From positions 1,954,692 to 2,018,691 of the forward strand of contig NZ_CP132360.1 of assembly GCF_030758955.1 (NCBI RefSeq): 64,000 nt of DNA, given 5' to 3'. Position numbers and translations under genes: made by a program. Within the stretch, counting starts at the first letter, position 1, and the number at the start of each line of letters is the position of its first letter. Below the pieces are notes generated by a model, which had not been told where the DNA came from, did not search any database, and saw only the letters and a program-made list of their open reading frames with translations. Source of the DNA: Agrococcus beijingensis. GTDB taxonomy: Bacteria > Actinomycetota > Actinomycetes > Actinomycetales > Microbacteriaceae. Shown here piece by piece: positions 16,440 to 25,896 of this stretch.

Positions 16440-17459
16440 ATGCACGTTGACCAGCAGCAGCTCGACGAGGCGGTCGCGAAGGAGGCCTTCACCGGCGTCG
16501 CGACGATCGACGTCGGCGACGAGCGGGTGCTCGAACGGGTCGAGGGCTTCGCCAGCCGCGCCCTCGGGGTGCCGATGACGGCAGGCACCCGCATCGCGAT
16601 CGCGAGCGGCAGCAAGGCCTTCACCGCGGTCGCGATCCTGCGGCTGGTCGAGCAGGGCGCGCTGCGCCTCGACCAGCGGGTGCGCGAGCTGCTCGGCGAC
16701 GACCTGCCGCTCATCGACGACGCGGTGACGATCGAGCAGCTGCTCGACCACACCTCGGGCATCGGCGACTACCTCGACGAGGAGGCCGACTGGGAGCCCG
16801 ATCAGTTCGTGCTGCCGCTGCCGGTGCACACGCTGACGACCGCCGAGGCGTTCGTGCCGATGCTCGACGGATTCCCGCAGGCGTTCGAGCCGGGCACCTC
16901 GTTCGCCTACAACAACGGCGCCTACATCGTGCTGGCCGTGGTGCTCGAGCGCACCACGGGCGAGACCTACCACCAGGCGGTGCAGCGCCTGATGCTCGAG
17001 CCGGCCGGGCTCGCGCAGACCGGCTTCCTGCCGCTCAACGCCCTGCCGGCAGGCACGGCGCTCGGCTACCTGCACGACGACGGCGACCTCGTGAACACGC
17101 TGCACCTGCCGGTGCTCGGCAACGGCGACGGCGGCGCGTTCACGACCGCCGACGACCTGCACCGCTTCTGGCGGGCGCTGCTCGACGGCCGCATCGTCTC
17201 GCGCGAGACCGTCGACGCGATGTCGACGCCGCGGCACGACGTGCCGGGCGAGCAGATGCGCTGCGGCATGGGCCTGTTCCTGCACCAGACGCTGCCGGTG
17301 CTGATGCTCGAGGGCTACGACGCGGGCGCCTCGTTCTGCACCTGGCACATCCCCGCGTCGCAGACGACCGTGAGCGTGCTCGGCAACAGCTCCGAGGGCG
17401 GCTGGCCGGTCATGGGCGTGCTGCGGGCCGCGATCGGCGCGCACCTGGAGCACCGCTGA
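16440..17459 (+). CDS. serine hydrolase, beta-lactamase/penicillin-binding class C fold
   Basis: 339 residues from the ATG at 16440. The ATG has GAGGAGG at 16428-16434 and a TACGAT box at 16403-16408, so it can be expressed on its own. The SxxK nucleophile motif is Ser56-Gly-Ser-Lys59 in IAIASGSKAFTAVAIL. The second motif is the YNN of GTSFAYNNGAYIVLA. IEQLLDHTSGIGDYL is typical of class C-like esterases and peptidases. There is no signal peptide, so a cytoplasmic esterase or peptidase is likelier than a secreted beta-lactamase. The same reading frame continues upstream into the broken ABC-F without a stop, so a fusion could also be made. Confidence 0.87.
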   Translation: MHVDQQQLDEAVAKEAFTGVATIDVGDERVLERVEGFASRALGVPMTAGTRIAIASGSKAFTAVAILRLVEQGALRLDQRVRELLGDDLPLIDDAVTIEQLLDHTSGIGDYLDEEADWEPDQFVLPLPVHTLTTAEAFVPMLDGFPQAFEPGTSFAYNNGAYIVLAVVLERTTGETYHQAVQRLMLEPAGLAQTGFLPLNALPAGTALGYLHDDGDLVNTLHLPVLGNGDGGAFTTADDLHRFWRALLDGRIVSRETVDAMSTPRHDVPGEQMRCGMGLFLHQTLPVLMLEGYDAGASFCTWHIPASQTTVSVLGNSSEGGWPVMGVLRAAIGAHLEHR

Positions 17460-17571
17460 TCGTCGGGCCGGCGAACCCGCCGCGAGCGGCGACCCCTTCC
17501 ACCGATTCCGACCCGGTGCACCGGCTCCGATCTGGTGAACGGGGTCGCCGAACCGCTGGCACACTGGCGCC

Positions 17572-18135
17572 ATGAGCGAGCCGCGCATGCCGCACGAGCG
17601 CATGCCACACGAGCGCATCCCACATGAGCGCATCCTCGACGAGCGCATCCCCGAAGAGTGCATCCCCGACCCGCGCATCCTCGGTCCGGGCCTCGCGCCG
17701 ACCCCGTTCACCGCCGACGAGATCCGCGCGGGCTGCCCCGACGGCCACTGGGCGCTCGTGCGCACCGAGCGGGGCGGCGAGACGACCTTCCACCGCTCGG
17801 GCTTCGAGGCGGGCGACGCCGAGGGCGTCACCTGCACCACGACACCGACGGATGCCTCCGGTCACCCCACCGGGCCCGTCACGAGCCGCCGCGCGACCTG
17901 GGCCGAGCTGCAGGCGCATGCGGCGTTCCAGGCCTCGTCCACGACCGTCGCGAGCGAACGCATCCGCCTGGCCTTCGGCGAGCGCGACTGCCTGCGCTAC
18001 GACGTCGCCGGAGACGACGGCAGCGACGACGGCAGCGGCCCGGCCACCTTCTGGTTCGCGCTCGAGCACCCCGGCATGCCCGTGCGCTACGTCTCGCCCG
18101 GCTTCGCCGCCGAGACGATCGCCGTCGCCGGCTGA
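17572..18135 (+). CDS. hypothetical protein with N-terminal pentapeptide repeats
   Basis: 187 residues, no family recognised. The first 40 residues are seven imperfect units of the type R-[MI]-P-H-E, encoded by 15-bp repeats. The body starts near FTADEIRAGCPDGHWALVRTERGGETTFHRSGF and alternates beta-like stretches; it ends MPVRYVSPGFAAETIAVAG. The coding look (G or C at third positions, clear frame) is good. An earlier start is excluded by the upstream non-coding gap. It is followed by a strong bidirectional hairpin. Function unknown. Confidence 0.7.
   Translation: MSEPRMPHERMPHERIPHERILDERIPEECIPDPRILGPGLAPTPFTADEIRAGCPDGHWALVRTERGGETTFHRSGFEAGDAEGVTCTTTPTDASGHPTGPVTSRRATWAELQAHAAFQASSTTVASERIRLAFGERDCLRYDVAGDDGSDDGSGPATFWFALEHPGMPVRYVSPGFAAETIAVAG
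17584..17688. repeat. seven imperfect 15-bp tandem units in coding sequence
   Basis: Units of the form CGCATGCCGCACGAG encode Arg-Met/Ile-Pro-His-Glu and decay toward the 3' side (CGCATCCTCGACGAG, TGCATCCCCGACCCG). The conserved 15-bp period and gradual divergence point to expansion by slippage in frame. Confidence 0.85.
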
Positions 18136-18159
18136 GGCCGCGCGCCGAGCCGTGACGCA

Positions 18160-18196
18160 GCCGACGGCGCGACCCGCAGAGGATCGCGCCGTCGGC
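18160..18196. terminator. bidirectional hairpin terminator between convergent genes
   Basis: GCCGACGGCGCGA (18160-18172) pairs perfectly with TCGCGCCGTCGGC (18184-18196) around an 11-nt loop. It lies 25 bp after the hypothetical gene and 20 bp after the end of the oppositely oriented dehydrogenase gene. No T-run is present, as is usual at this GC content. Confidence 0.75.
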
Positions 18197-18215
18197 CGGC
18201 GTCAGCGAGGTCCGA

Positions 18216-19238
18216 TCAGGGCACCACGACCGCCCGGCCGCGCACCTTGCCGTCGTGCAGGTCGGCATAGGCCTGCAGGGCGTCCTCGATCGGGTACTCC
18301 TTCGTCTCGATCTTGATCTGGCCGCGCTTGGCCATCTCGACCAGCTCGAGCAGCGACGAGCGCGTGCCCCAGAGCGAGGTGCGCACCTCGACGTCGTACG
18401 GCGCGGTCATCAGCCCGACCTTCGCGCCGCCGCCGCCCGCGCCGACCTCGACGACCGCGCCGGCGACGCGCACCGCGGCCAGCGCCGTGGCGCCGGTCGG
18501 GTCGATGCCGACGAAGTCGAACACCACGTCGGCGCCCACGCCGTCCGTCAGCTCCTTGATCTTCGCGGCGGCCTCGCCGTTCGATTCGAAGGCCTCGTGC
18601 GCGCCCATCTCCTTGGCGAAGGCGAGCTTCTCGTCGCCCACGTCGAGCGCGACGATGCGCGCGGCGGTGAGCTCGCGCAGCAGCTGGATGGCGACATGGC
18701 CGAGGCCGCCGGCGCCGATCACGACGGCGGTCGAGCCGCCGGTGAGGTGGTGCTGCACCTTCTTGATCGCCTCGTAGGGCGTCAGCGCCGCGTCGGTCAG
18801 CGAGGCCGCGCGCACGTGGTCGAGGTCGCCGATCGGCACCAGGTGGCGAGCGGTGTCGACGATCATGTACTCGGCCATCGCGCCGTCGCGACCGAGGCCG
18901 GGGGAGACCATGCCGTTCAGGCACAGCTGCTCTCGGCCCGACGCGCACATGGTGCAGACGCCGCAGCCCCAGCAGCCGTAGACGATCACGCTGTCGCCGA
19001 CCGAGACGCCGGTCGCGCCCTCGCCGAGCTGCTCGACGACGCCGGCCGGCTCGTGGCCGAGGGTCATCGGCATCGGGTAGGGGTAGCCCTCCTCCGGGAA
19101 CGACATCACGACCTCGTCAGAGTGGCACAGGCCCGAGGCGGTGATGCGCAGCAGCACCTCGCCCGGTCCGGGGGTGGGCTTCTCGATCTCGACCAGCTCG
19201 GGGCTCTGCCCGAACGTCGTGTACTGGACCGCCTTCAT
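18216..19238 (-). CDS. zinc-dependent alcohol dehydrogenase (MDR superfamily)
   Basis: 340 residues. N-terminal GroES-like domain with the catalytic zinc ligand in LLRITASGLCHSDEVV and the zinc-alcohol-dehydrogenase signature TLGHEPAGVVEQLGEGATGVSVGDSV. The structural zinc cysteines are in CWGCGVCTMCASGREQLC. The Rossmann NAD(P) site is VIGAGGLGHVAIQLL. Start: the ATG at 19238 has AAGGAGGGA directly upstream; a longer reading to 19340 has no such support. It diverges from hemB. Substrate unknown; NAD-dependent primary alcohols or aldehydes are typical. Confidence 0.92.
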   Translation of the reverse strand: MKAVQYTTFGQSPELVEIEKPTPGPGEVLLRITASGLCHSDEVVMSFPEEGYPYPMPMTLGHEPAGVVEQLGEGATGVSVGDSVIVYGCWGCGVCTMCASGREQLCLNGMVSPGLGRDGAMAEYMIVDTARHLVPIGDLDHVRAASLTDAALTPYEAIKKVQHHLTGGSTAVVIGAGGLGHVAIQLLRELTAARIVALDVGDEKLAFAKEMGAHEAFESNGEAAAKIKELTDGVGADVVFDFVGIDPTGATALAAVRVAGAVVEVGAGGGGAKVGLMTAPYDVEVRTSLWGTRSSLLELVEMAKRGQIKIETKEYPIEDALQAYADLHDGKVRGRAVVVP

Positions 19239-19412
19239 GGGAGTCCCTCCTTCATGTCTGGCGGGGCTGCCGCGGCCTGGATGCACGCGGCTCCTCTGCC
19301 GCTTCAGGCTACTCTCGGCCGACGGGTCGGTAACGGCCAAAGCGGGCCATGGCGATGACGACCGCGGTCAGCGGATGGGTGCGGCGGACGGGTGCGGAGT
19401 ATCCTGGAGGGG

Positions 19413-20393
19413 ATGTCCCCCACCCTCCGCCCCCGCCGGCTGCGGCAGAGCGCCCCCATGCGCCGCCTGGTCGCCGAGACCCGCATCCACCCCGCGCAGC
19501 TCGTGCTGCCGATGTTCGTCGCGGAGGGCCTCGACGAGCCCCGCCCGATCACGAGCATGCCCGGCCAGCTGCAGCACACGCTCGACTCGGCAGCCCGCGA
19601 GGTCGAGCGCGGCATCGCCGCCGGCATCGGCGGCATCATGCTCTTCGGGGTGCCGACCGAGAAGGATGCGGTGGGTTCCGGCGCGACGGACCCTGACGGC
19701 ATCCTCAACACCGCCACGCGGTTCCTCGCGGAGCGCTTCGGCGACGCGACGGTCGTGCAGACCGACCTCTGCCTCGACGAGTTCACCGACCACGGCCACT
19801 GCGGCGTGCTGGCCGCCGACGGCAGCGTCGACAACGACGCGACGCTCGTGCGCTACGCCGACATGGCGCTCGCGCAGGCCGAGGCGGGCAGCCGCATCCT
19901 CGGGCTCAGCGGCATGATGGACGGCCAGGTCGAGCACGTGCGCGCCGCCCTCGACGCCGCCGGCCACCAGCAGACGGCCATCCTCGGCTACTCGGCGAAG
20001 TACGCCTCGGCGCTCTACGGCCCGTTCCGCGAGGCCGTCGACTCGAGCCTGCAGGGTGACCGGAAGACCTACCAGCAGGATCCGGCCAACCGCCGCGAGG
20101 GCCTGCGCGAGGCCCTCCTCGACATCGCCGAGGGCGCCGACATCGTGATGGTGAAGCCGGCCAGCCTCTATCTCGACGTGCTCGCCGACGTCGCCGACGC
20201 ATCCGATGTGCCCGTCTGGGCCTACCAGGTGTCGGGCGAGTACGCGATGGTCGAGGCGGCGGCCGCCAACGGCTGGATCGACCGCGACCGGCTGATCGCC
20301 GAGAGCCTGACCAGCATCGTGCGGGCGGGCGCCGACGTGGTGCTCACCTACTGGGCGATCGAGCAGGCCGAGCTGCTGGGAGCGCTGCGATGA
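19413..20393 (+). CDS. hemB: delta-aminolevulinate dehydratase (porphobilinogen synthase)
   Basis: Condenses two 5-aminolevulinates to porphobilinogen. 326 residues. The Schiff-base lysines are Lys196 ([20 protein letters not shown]) and Lys248 ([15 protein letters not shown]). The metal loop reads [14 protein letters not shown]: Cys120 and Cys130 are present, but the middle position is Asp122 instead of Cys, between the zinc-type CCC and the magnesium-type pattern. The ATG at 19413 is preceded by TGGAGGGG; an earlier in-frame ATG at 19392 lacks this. The stop overlaps the hemL ATG, so the two are coupled. It opens the second haem block. Confidence 0.96.
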   Translation: MSPTLRPRRLRQSAPMRRLVAETRIHPAQLVLPMFVAEGLDEPRPITSMPGQLQHTLDSAAREVERGIAAGIGGIMLFGVPTEKDAVGSGATDPDGILNTATRFLAERFGDATVVQTDLCLDEFTDHGHCGVLAADGSVDNDATLVRYADMALAQAEAGSRILGLSGMMDGQVEHVRAALDAAGHQQTAILGYSAKYASALYGPFREAVDSSLQGDRKTYQQDPANRREGLREALLDIAEGADIVMVKPASLYLDVLADVADASDVPVWAYQVSGEYAMVEAAAANGWIDRDRLIAESLTSIVRAGADVVLTYWAIEQAELLGALR

Positions 20394-21700
20394 GCACCAA
20401 CGCCGAGCTCTTCGAGCGCGCGAAGCTGGCGATCCCCGGCGGCGTGAACAGCCCCGTGCGGGCGTTCGGGTCGGTCGGCGGCACGCCGCCGTTCCTCGTG
20501 GCCGCGAAGGGCGCGCACGTCACCGACGCCGAGGGGCGCGAGCTCGTCGACCTGGTGGCGAGCTGGGGCCCGGCGATCCTGGGGCACGCGCACCCCGAGG
20601 TGATCGAGGCGGTGCAGGACGCCGCAGCCCATGGCCTCTCGTTCGGCGCGTCGACGCCCGCCGAGGCGCTGCTGGCCGAGGAGGTCGAGCGTCGCGTCGG
20701 CCCCGTCGAGCGGCTGCGGCTCGTGTCGACCGGCACCGAGGCGACCATGACGGCGATCCGGCTGGCCCGCGGCGCCACCGGCCGCGACCTGCTGGTGAAG
20801 TTCGACGGCCACTACCACGGCCACTCCGACGGCCTGCTGGTCGCCGCGGGCTCCGGGCTCGCCACGCTCGCGATGCCCGGCTCGGCCGGCATCCCGGCAT
20901 CGGTCGCCGCCACCACCGTGGTCGTGCCCTACAACGACCGCGACGCGATCGAGGCGGTGTTCGCCGAGCGCGGCGACCAGATCGCCGCCGTCATCGTCGA
21001 GGCCGCCGCCGCCAACATGGGCGTCGTCGAGCCCGACGGCGACTTCAACGGCTTCCTCGCCCGCACCGCGCACGCGCACGGCGCGCTGCTCATCAGCGAC
21101 GAGGTGCTCACCGGCTTCCGCGTGCACCGCTCGGGCATGTGGGGCATCGAGCAGTGGGTCGGCGACGAGGCGCCCGACCTCCTCACCTTCGGCAAGGTGA
21201 TCGGCGGCGGCATGCCGCTCGCCGCCCTCGGCGGCCGGCGCGACCTCATGGAGCTGCTCGCCCCGCTCGGCCCCGTCTACCAGGCGGGCACGCTCTCGGG
21301 CAATCCCGTCGCGGTCGCGGCGGGCCTCACGACGCTGCGGCTCGCCACCGACGAGGTCTACCGGCGGCTGGATGCCGCTGCCGACACCATCACCGGCGCC
21401 CTCACGGATGCGCTCAGGGCCGAGGGCGTGGCGCACGCGATCTCGCGCGTCGGCAGCCTCTTCTCGGTCGCCTTCGCCCCCGAGGCGCCGCGCGACTTCG
21501 ACCAGGTGCGCGCGCAGGAGGCGTTCCGCTACCCGCCGTTCTTCCACGCGATGCTCGACGCGGGCGTCAGCCTGCCGCCGAGCGTGTTCGAGGCGTGGTT
21601 CGTGACGGCGGCGCACGGCGACGAGGCGCTCGGGCGCATCGTCGACGCGCTGCCGGCCGCGGCGCGCGCCGCTGCGGCCGCGAAGCCCACGGCGGCGTAG
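20390..21700 (+). CDS. hemL: glutamate-1-semialdehyde 2,1-aminomutase
   Basis: PLP enzyme converting glutamate-1-semialdehyde, the product of HemA, to 5-aminolevulinate. 436 residues, normal length. Motifs: [17 protein letters not shown] at the N-terminus, [15 protein letters not shown] in the cofactor pocket, [14 protein letters not shown] with the PLP-contacting Asp, and the Schiff-base Lys269 in [19 protein letters not shown]. Starts with an ATG overlapping the hemB stop. HemL acts directly after HemA although their genes are 14 kb apart here. Confidence 0.97.
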   Translation: MSTNAELFERAKLAIPGGVNSPVRAFGSVGGTPPFLVAAKGAHVTDAEGRELVDLVASWGPAILGHAHPEVIEAVQDAAAHGLSFGASTPAEALLAEEVERRVGPVERLRLVSTGTEATMTAIRLARGATGRDLLVKFDGHYHGHSDGLLVAAGSGLATLAMPGSAGIPASVAATTVVVPYNDRDAIEAVFAERGDQIAAVIVEAAAANMGVVEPDGDFNGFLARTAHAHGALLISDEVLTGFRVHRSGMWGIEQWVGDEAPDLLTFGKVIGGGMPLAALGGRRDLMELLAPLGPVYQAGTLSGNPVAVAAGLTTLRLATDEVYRRLDAAADTITGALTDALRAEGVAHAISRVGSLFSVAFAPEAPRDFDQVRAQEAFRYPPFFHAMLDAGVSLPPSVFEAWFVTAAHGDEALGRIVDALPAAARAAAAAKPTAA

Positions 21701-21767
21701 CCCCGCGCACCGAGACCACCCCCGGAAGGGGTAGTCCCGGGACCCTCTTGCGGGCTACCGTGGCCGC

Positions 21768-22688
21768 ATGGCGACGACGCTGGCGTGCCCCAACTGCGGC
21801 ACCCCCATGCGCGAGATCGTCTGGGGCTTCGGCACCCTCGCCGACATGGAGGAGCAGGGCGACGTCGTGGTGGGCGGATGCGTCGTCGACGTCGACGAGG
21901 CCGGTCGCGTGGCCGTCGTGCAGTGCCCGCTCTGCGGCACGCGTGCCGACAGAGCAGGCGTCGCGCTCGAGCGCTCCGAGCCCCCTGCCGCCGGCGAGCA
22001 CCCCTTCGCCGTGAGCTTCAGCAGCCCGCCGAGCACGAAATGGGAGGTCAGCATGAGCGATACGCAGCAGCCGCAGCAGCCGAGCGAGCCGGGCGGCGGT
22101 GCCTTCGCCGCCGACGACTTCGGGGCGGCCCGATCGGCGCCCGACACGTGGCGCGACGAGGTCGACCCGTACTCGTCGCACGACGACGAGCTGCCGCAGG
22201 CGTCGGCACCGGCGCCCGACCACGTGGAGCCCTACGCCTCGCGCGGGGATGCCCTGCCTGAGAGCGGCGGCGCGATGCCCGAGCGGGTGGAGCCCTACTC
22301 GTCGCACGAGCACGACGTGCCTGGCGCATCCGCCCCGAGCCCCGAGCGCGTCGCGCCGTACTCGTCGCACGACGATGCGGTGCCCGACCGCGGTGGCCAG
22401 TGGCAGGAGCGGGTGGAGCCGTTCGCGGCCGGCGGCGAGGCGGGCGGCGAGGCGGGCGGCGCCGCCGGCGGCGACGCCAGTGCCCCTGCGGCGGCCGAGG
22501 AGCCGGTGCCGGGCGAGGCGGTGTCGGCAGAGGCGCAGCCCGAGGAGCCGGTCCCGGGCGAGCACGTCGACGGGCATGCGCGCCACACCTCTCGATACAC
22601 CGACGCCGAGGAGGAGGGGTGGCCGCCGCCGCGCGACGATGGCGACGACGCCGACGACGAGGGCAGCCCGTACCCGATGGTCCGCTGA
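21768..22688 (+). CDS. zinc-ribbon protein with acidic PYSSH-repeat region
   Basis: 306 residues, not recognised as a named family. Residues 1-65 form a zinc ribbon with two Cys pairs, ACPNCG (7-10) and QCPLCG (53-56). From about residue 125 there are five degenerate units of about 20-25 residues built on [DER]VEPYSSHDD..P (DPYSSHDDE, EPYASRGDA, EPYSSHEHD, APYSSHDDA, EPFAAGGEA). A GGEA-rich stretch and a strongly acidic end (DDGDDADDEGSPYPMVR) follow. An internal ATG at 22053 (residue 96, MSDTQQPQQ) has GGGAGG 6 bp upstream, so a shorter 211-residue product is possible. The C-terminal part is probably disordered. Function unknown. Confidence 0.72.
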   Translation: MATTLACPNCGTPMREIVWGFGTLADMEEQGDVVVGGCVVDVDEAGRVAVVQCPLCGTRADRAGVALERSEPPAAGEHPFAVSFSSPPSTKWEVSMSDTQQPQQPSEPGGGAFAADDFGAARSAPDTWRDEVDPYSSHDDELPQASAPAPDHVEPYASRGDALPESGGAMPERVEPYSSHEHDVPGASAPSPERVAPYSSHDDAVPDRGGQWQERVEPFAAGGEAGGEAGGAAGGDASAPAAAEEPVPGEAVSAEAQPEEPVPGEHVDGHARHTSRYTDAEEEGWPPPRDDGDDADDEGSPYPMVR

Positions 22689-22731
22689 GGCCGCCGCACC
22701 CGCTCACGCCTCGGCCGGGCAGCCCGGGCCC

Positions 22732-23427
22732 CTAGAACAGCCGAGCGTGCCCCGAGTCGATGCCGCGCATGTCGTCGTAGTCGAGCACCACGCAGCGGAT
22801 CCCGCGGTCCTCGGCGAGCGTGCGCGCCTGAGGCTTGATCTCCTGCGCCGCGAACACGCCCGACACCGGCGCGATGCGCGGGTCGCGGTTCAGCAGCTCG
22901 AGGTAGCGGGTGAGCTGCTCGACCCCGTCGATCTCGCCGCGGCGCTTGATCTCGACCGCCACGGTCGCCCCCGCGGCATCCTTCGCCAGGATGTCGACCG
23001 GCCCGATGGGCGTCATGTACTCGCGCCGCCACAGCTCGTAGCCGTCGCCGAGCCGCTCGATCTGCTCGGCCAGCAGCACCTGCAGGTGCGCCTCCACGCC
23101 GTCCTTCACGAGCCCCGGGTCGACGCCCAGCTCGTGGCTCGAGTCGGCGAGCACCTCGTGCACCTTGACGATCAGCGAGTCGCCGGTCTTCTTGTGCGTG
23201 ACCGTCCAGATCTCGGTGATGCCCGCATCCGCCTGGGTCTCATCGGGGGCGGATGCGGTGAAGGAGGCAGGCGGGCTCATCCAGTTGAGCGGCTTGTACG
23301 AGCCGCCGTCGCTGTGCACGAGGATCGACCCGTCGGCCTTCAGCATCAGCACGCGGGGCGCGAGCGGCAGGTGCGCCGAGAGGCGCCCCGCGTAGTCGAC
23401 CGAGCAGTGGGCGACGACGAGCCTCAT
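22732..23427 (-). CDS. nucS: mismatch-specific endonuclease NucS (EndoMS)
   Basis: Cleaves both strands at mispaired bases and carries out the MutS-independent mismatch repair of actinobacteria. 231 residues. The N-terminal dimerisation/DNA-binding domain begins [16 protein letters not shown]. The C-terminal RecB-like nuclease domain has the acidic active site in [38 protein letters not shown]. The extreme C-terminus, GHARLF, fits the known sliding-clamp-binding tail of bacterial NucS. The ATG at 23427 has AGGAGG upstream and overlaps the stop of the MFS gene, so it is translated from that transcript. Confidence 0.96.
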   Translation of the reverse strand: MRLVVAHCSVDYAGRLSAHLPLAPRVLMLKADGSILVHSDGGSYKPLNWMSPPASFTASAPDETQADAGITEIWTVTHKKTGDSLIVKVHEVLADSSHELGVDPGLVKDGVEAHLQVLLAEQIERLGDGYELWRREYMTPIGPVDILAKDAAGATVAVEIKRRGEIDGVEQLTRYLELLNRDPRIAPVSGVFAAQEIKPQARTLAEDRGIRCVVLDYDDMRGIDSGHARLF

Positions 23428-24632
23428 GGGGTGTCCTCCTGGCGGGCGGCGGAGCCGGTGGTGCCGGCGGCAGCGGGGGTGCGCTCGCGCGCGACGTGGC
23501 TGGTGAGCAGCGAGAGCAGCACGAACACGAGCACGGCGAGCAGCGCCAGGCGCAGCCCGACGAGGTCGCCGAGCAGGCCGAGCAGCGGCGGGCCGGCGAG
23601 GAAGGCGATGTAGCCGATCGCCGAGACGGTGCCGACGCGCGCGGCGGCGAGCCGCGGCTCGTCGGAGGCGGCGCTCATGCCGACGGGGAAGCCGAGGCAC
23701 GCGCCGAGCCCCCACAGCACCACACCGACGATCACGACGACCGGCTGGTCGACGAAGATCACGATCAGCAGCCCGACGGCGGCCAGGGCGGCCGACACCC
23801 GCAGCATCGGCACGCGTCCGAAGCGCTCGAGCAGCCCCACGCCCACGAGCCGGCCCACGGTCATCGCGGTCAGGAACAGCGCGAGCGTGAACGCGGCGCC
23901 CTCGTTCGAGAAGCCGTGGCCGTCGACCATCACGAGCGTGAGCCAGTCGTTCGCGCTGCCCTCGGTGAGCGCCATGCCGAGCACGAGCAGGCCCAGCAGC
24001 AGCGTGCGCGGGTCCTTCCACACCGAGAGCCGCTCGCCGAGCGTGACGGGCGTCTCGTGCTCGTCGACCTCGTCCTCCGGCAGGAAGCGGTAGACCACGA
24101 GGCCGAGCGCGACCGTCGCGACCGCGACGCCGGTCGACTGCCACCCGAGCGGCACCCCGAGCAGCTCGCACAGGCCGCCGAGGCCGGCGCCGGCGACGGT
24201 GCCGAGCGAGAAGAACGCGTGGAACACGGGCATGATCGGCTTGCCCAGCGCGCGCTCGTTGGCGGCGCCCGAGATGTTCATGGCCACGTCGGTGATGCCC
24301 GTGAGGCTGCCGCCCACGATGAAGCCGACCACCACGAGCCAGGGCAGCGATGCCTCGGCGGCCCAGCCGGCGATCGCGAGCCCGCCCGAGACGGCGATCA
24401 TGCCGAACGAGGCGACGATGCGCGAGCCGACGGCGTGGATCACGTGGCTCGCCACCAGCAGGCCCGCGATCGAGCCGACCGAGATCCCCAGCAGCAGCAG
24501 GCCCATCTCGCCCGTGGAGGCCTCGAGCGTGTCGCGCACGTGCGGCACGCGCGAGAGCCAGCTCGAGAAGCCGAACCCCATGGTGAAGAAGGTCGCGAAG
24601 ACAGCGTTTCGCCAGGCGGTCACGGGGGTCAC
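23424..24632 (-). CDS. MFS transporter
   Basis: About 402 residues with some twelve hydrophobic spans. The GTG at 24632 is the likely start, just before [33 protein letters not shown]; more upstream codons read GC-rich noise. This N-terminal motif (FFxxGxxxxxWxxRxPxxRDxL) is typical of a sugar-transporter-like or FucP/YbjJ-like group. The second half repeats with [24 protein letters not shown]. It overlaps nucS by 4 bp. The substrate is unknown. Confidence 0.88.
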   Translation of the reverse strand: MTPVTAWRNAVFATFFTMGFGFSSWLSRVPHVRDTLEASTGEMGLLLLGISVGSIAGLLVASHVIHAVGSRIVASFGMIAVSGGLAIAGWAAEASLPWLVVVGFIVGGSLTGITDVAMNISGAANERALGKPIMPVFHAFFSLGTVAGAGLGGLCELLGVPLGWQSTGVAVATVALGLVVYRFLPEDEVDEHETPVTLGERLSVWKDPRTLLLGLLVLGMALTEGSANDWLTLVMVDGHGFSNEGAAFTLALFLTAMTVGRLVGVGLLERFGRVPMLRVSAALAAVGLLIVIFVDQPVVVIVGVVLWGLGACLGFPVGMSAASDEPRLAAARVGTVSAIGYIAFLAGPPLLGLLGDLVGLRLALLAVLVFVLLSLLTSHVARERTPAAAGTTGSAARQEDTP

Positions 24633-24689
24633 GATCCCATTCTGCCGTGCGCGCGCCGCGCTGCCGAGCAGGGGAGTAGCGTCAGCGCC

Positions 24690-25889
<1,200 letters not shown>

Positions 25890-25896
25890 GTGCACC

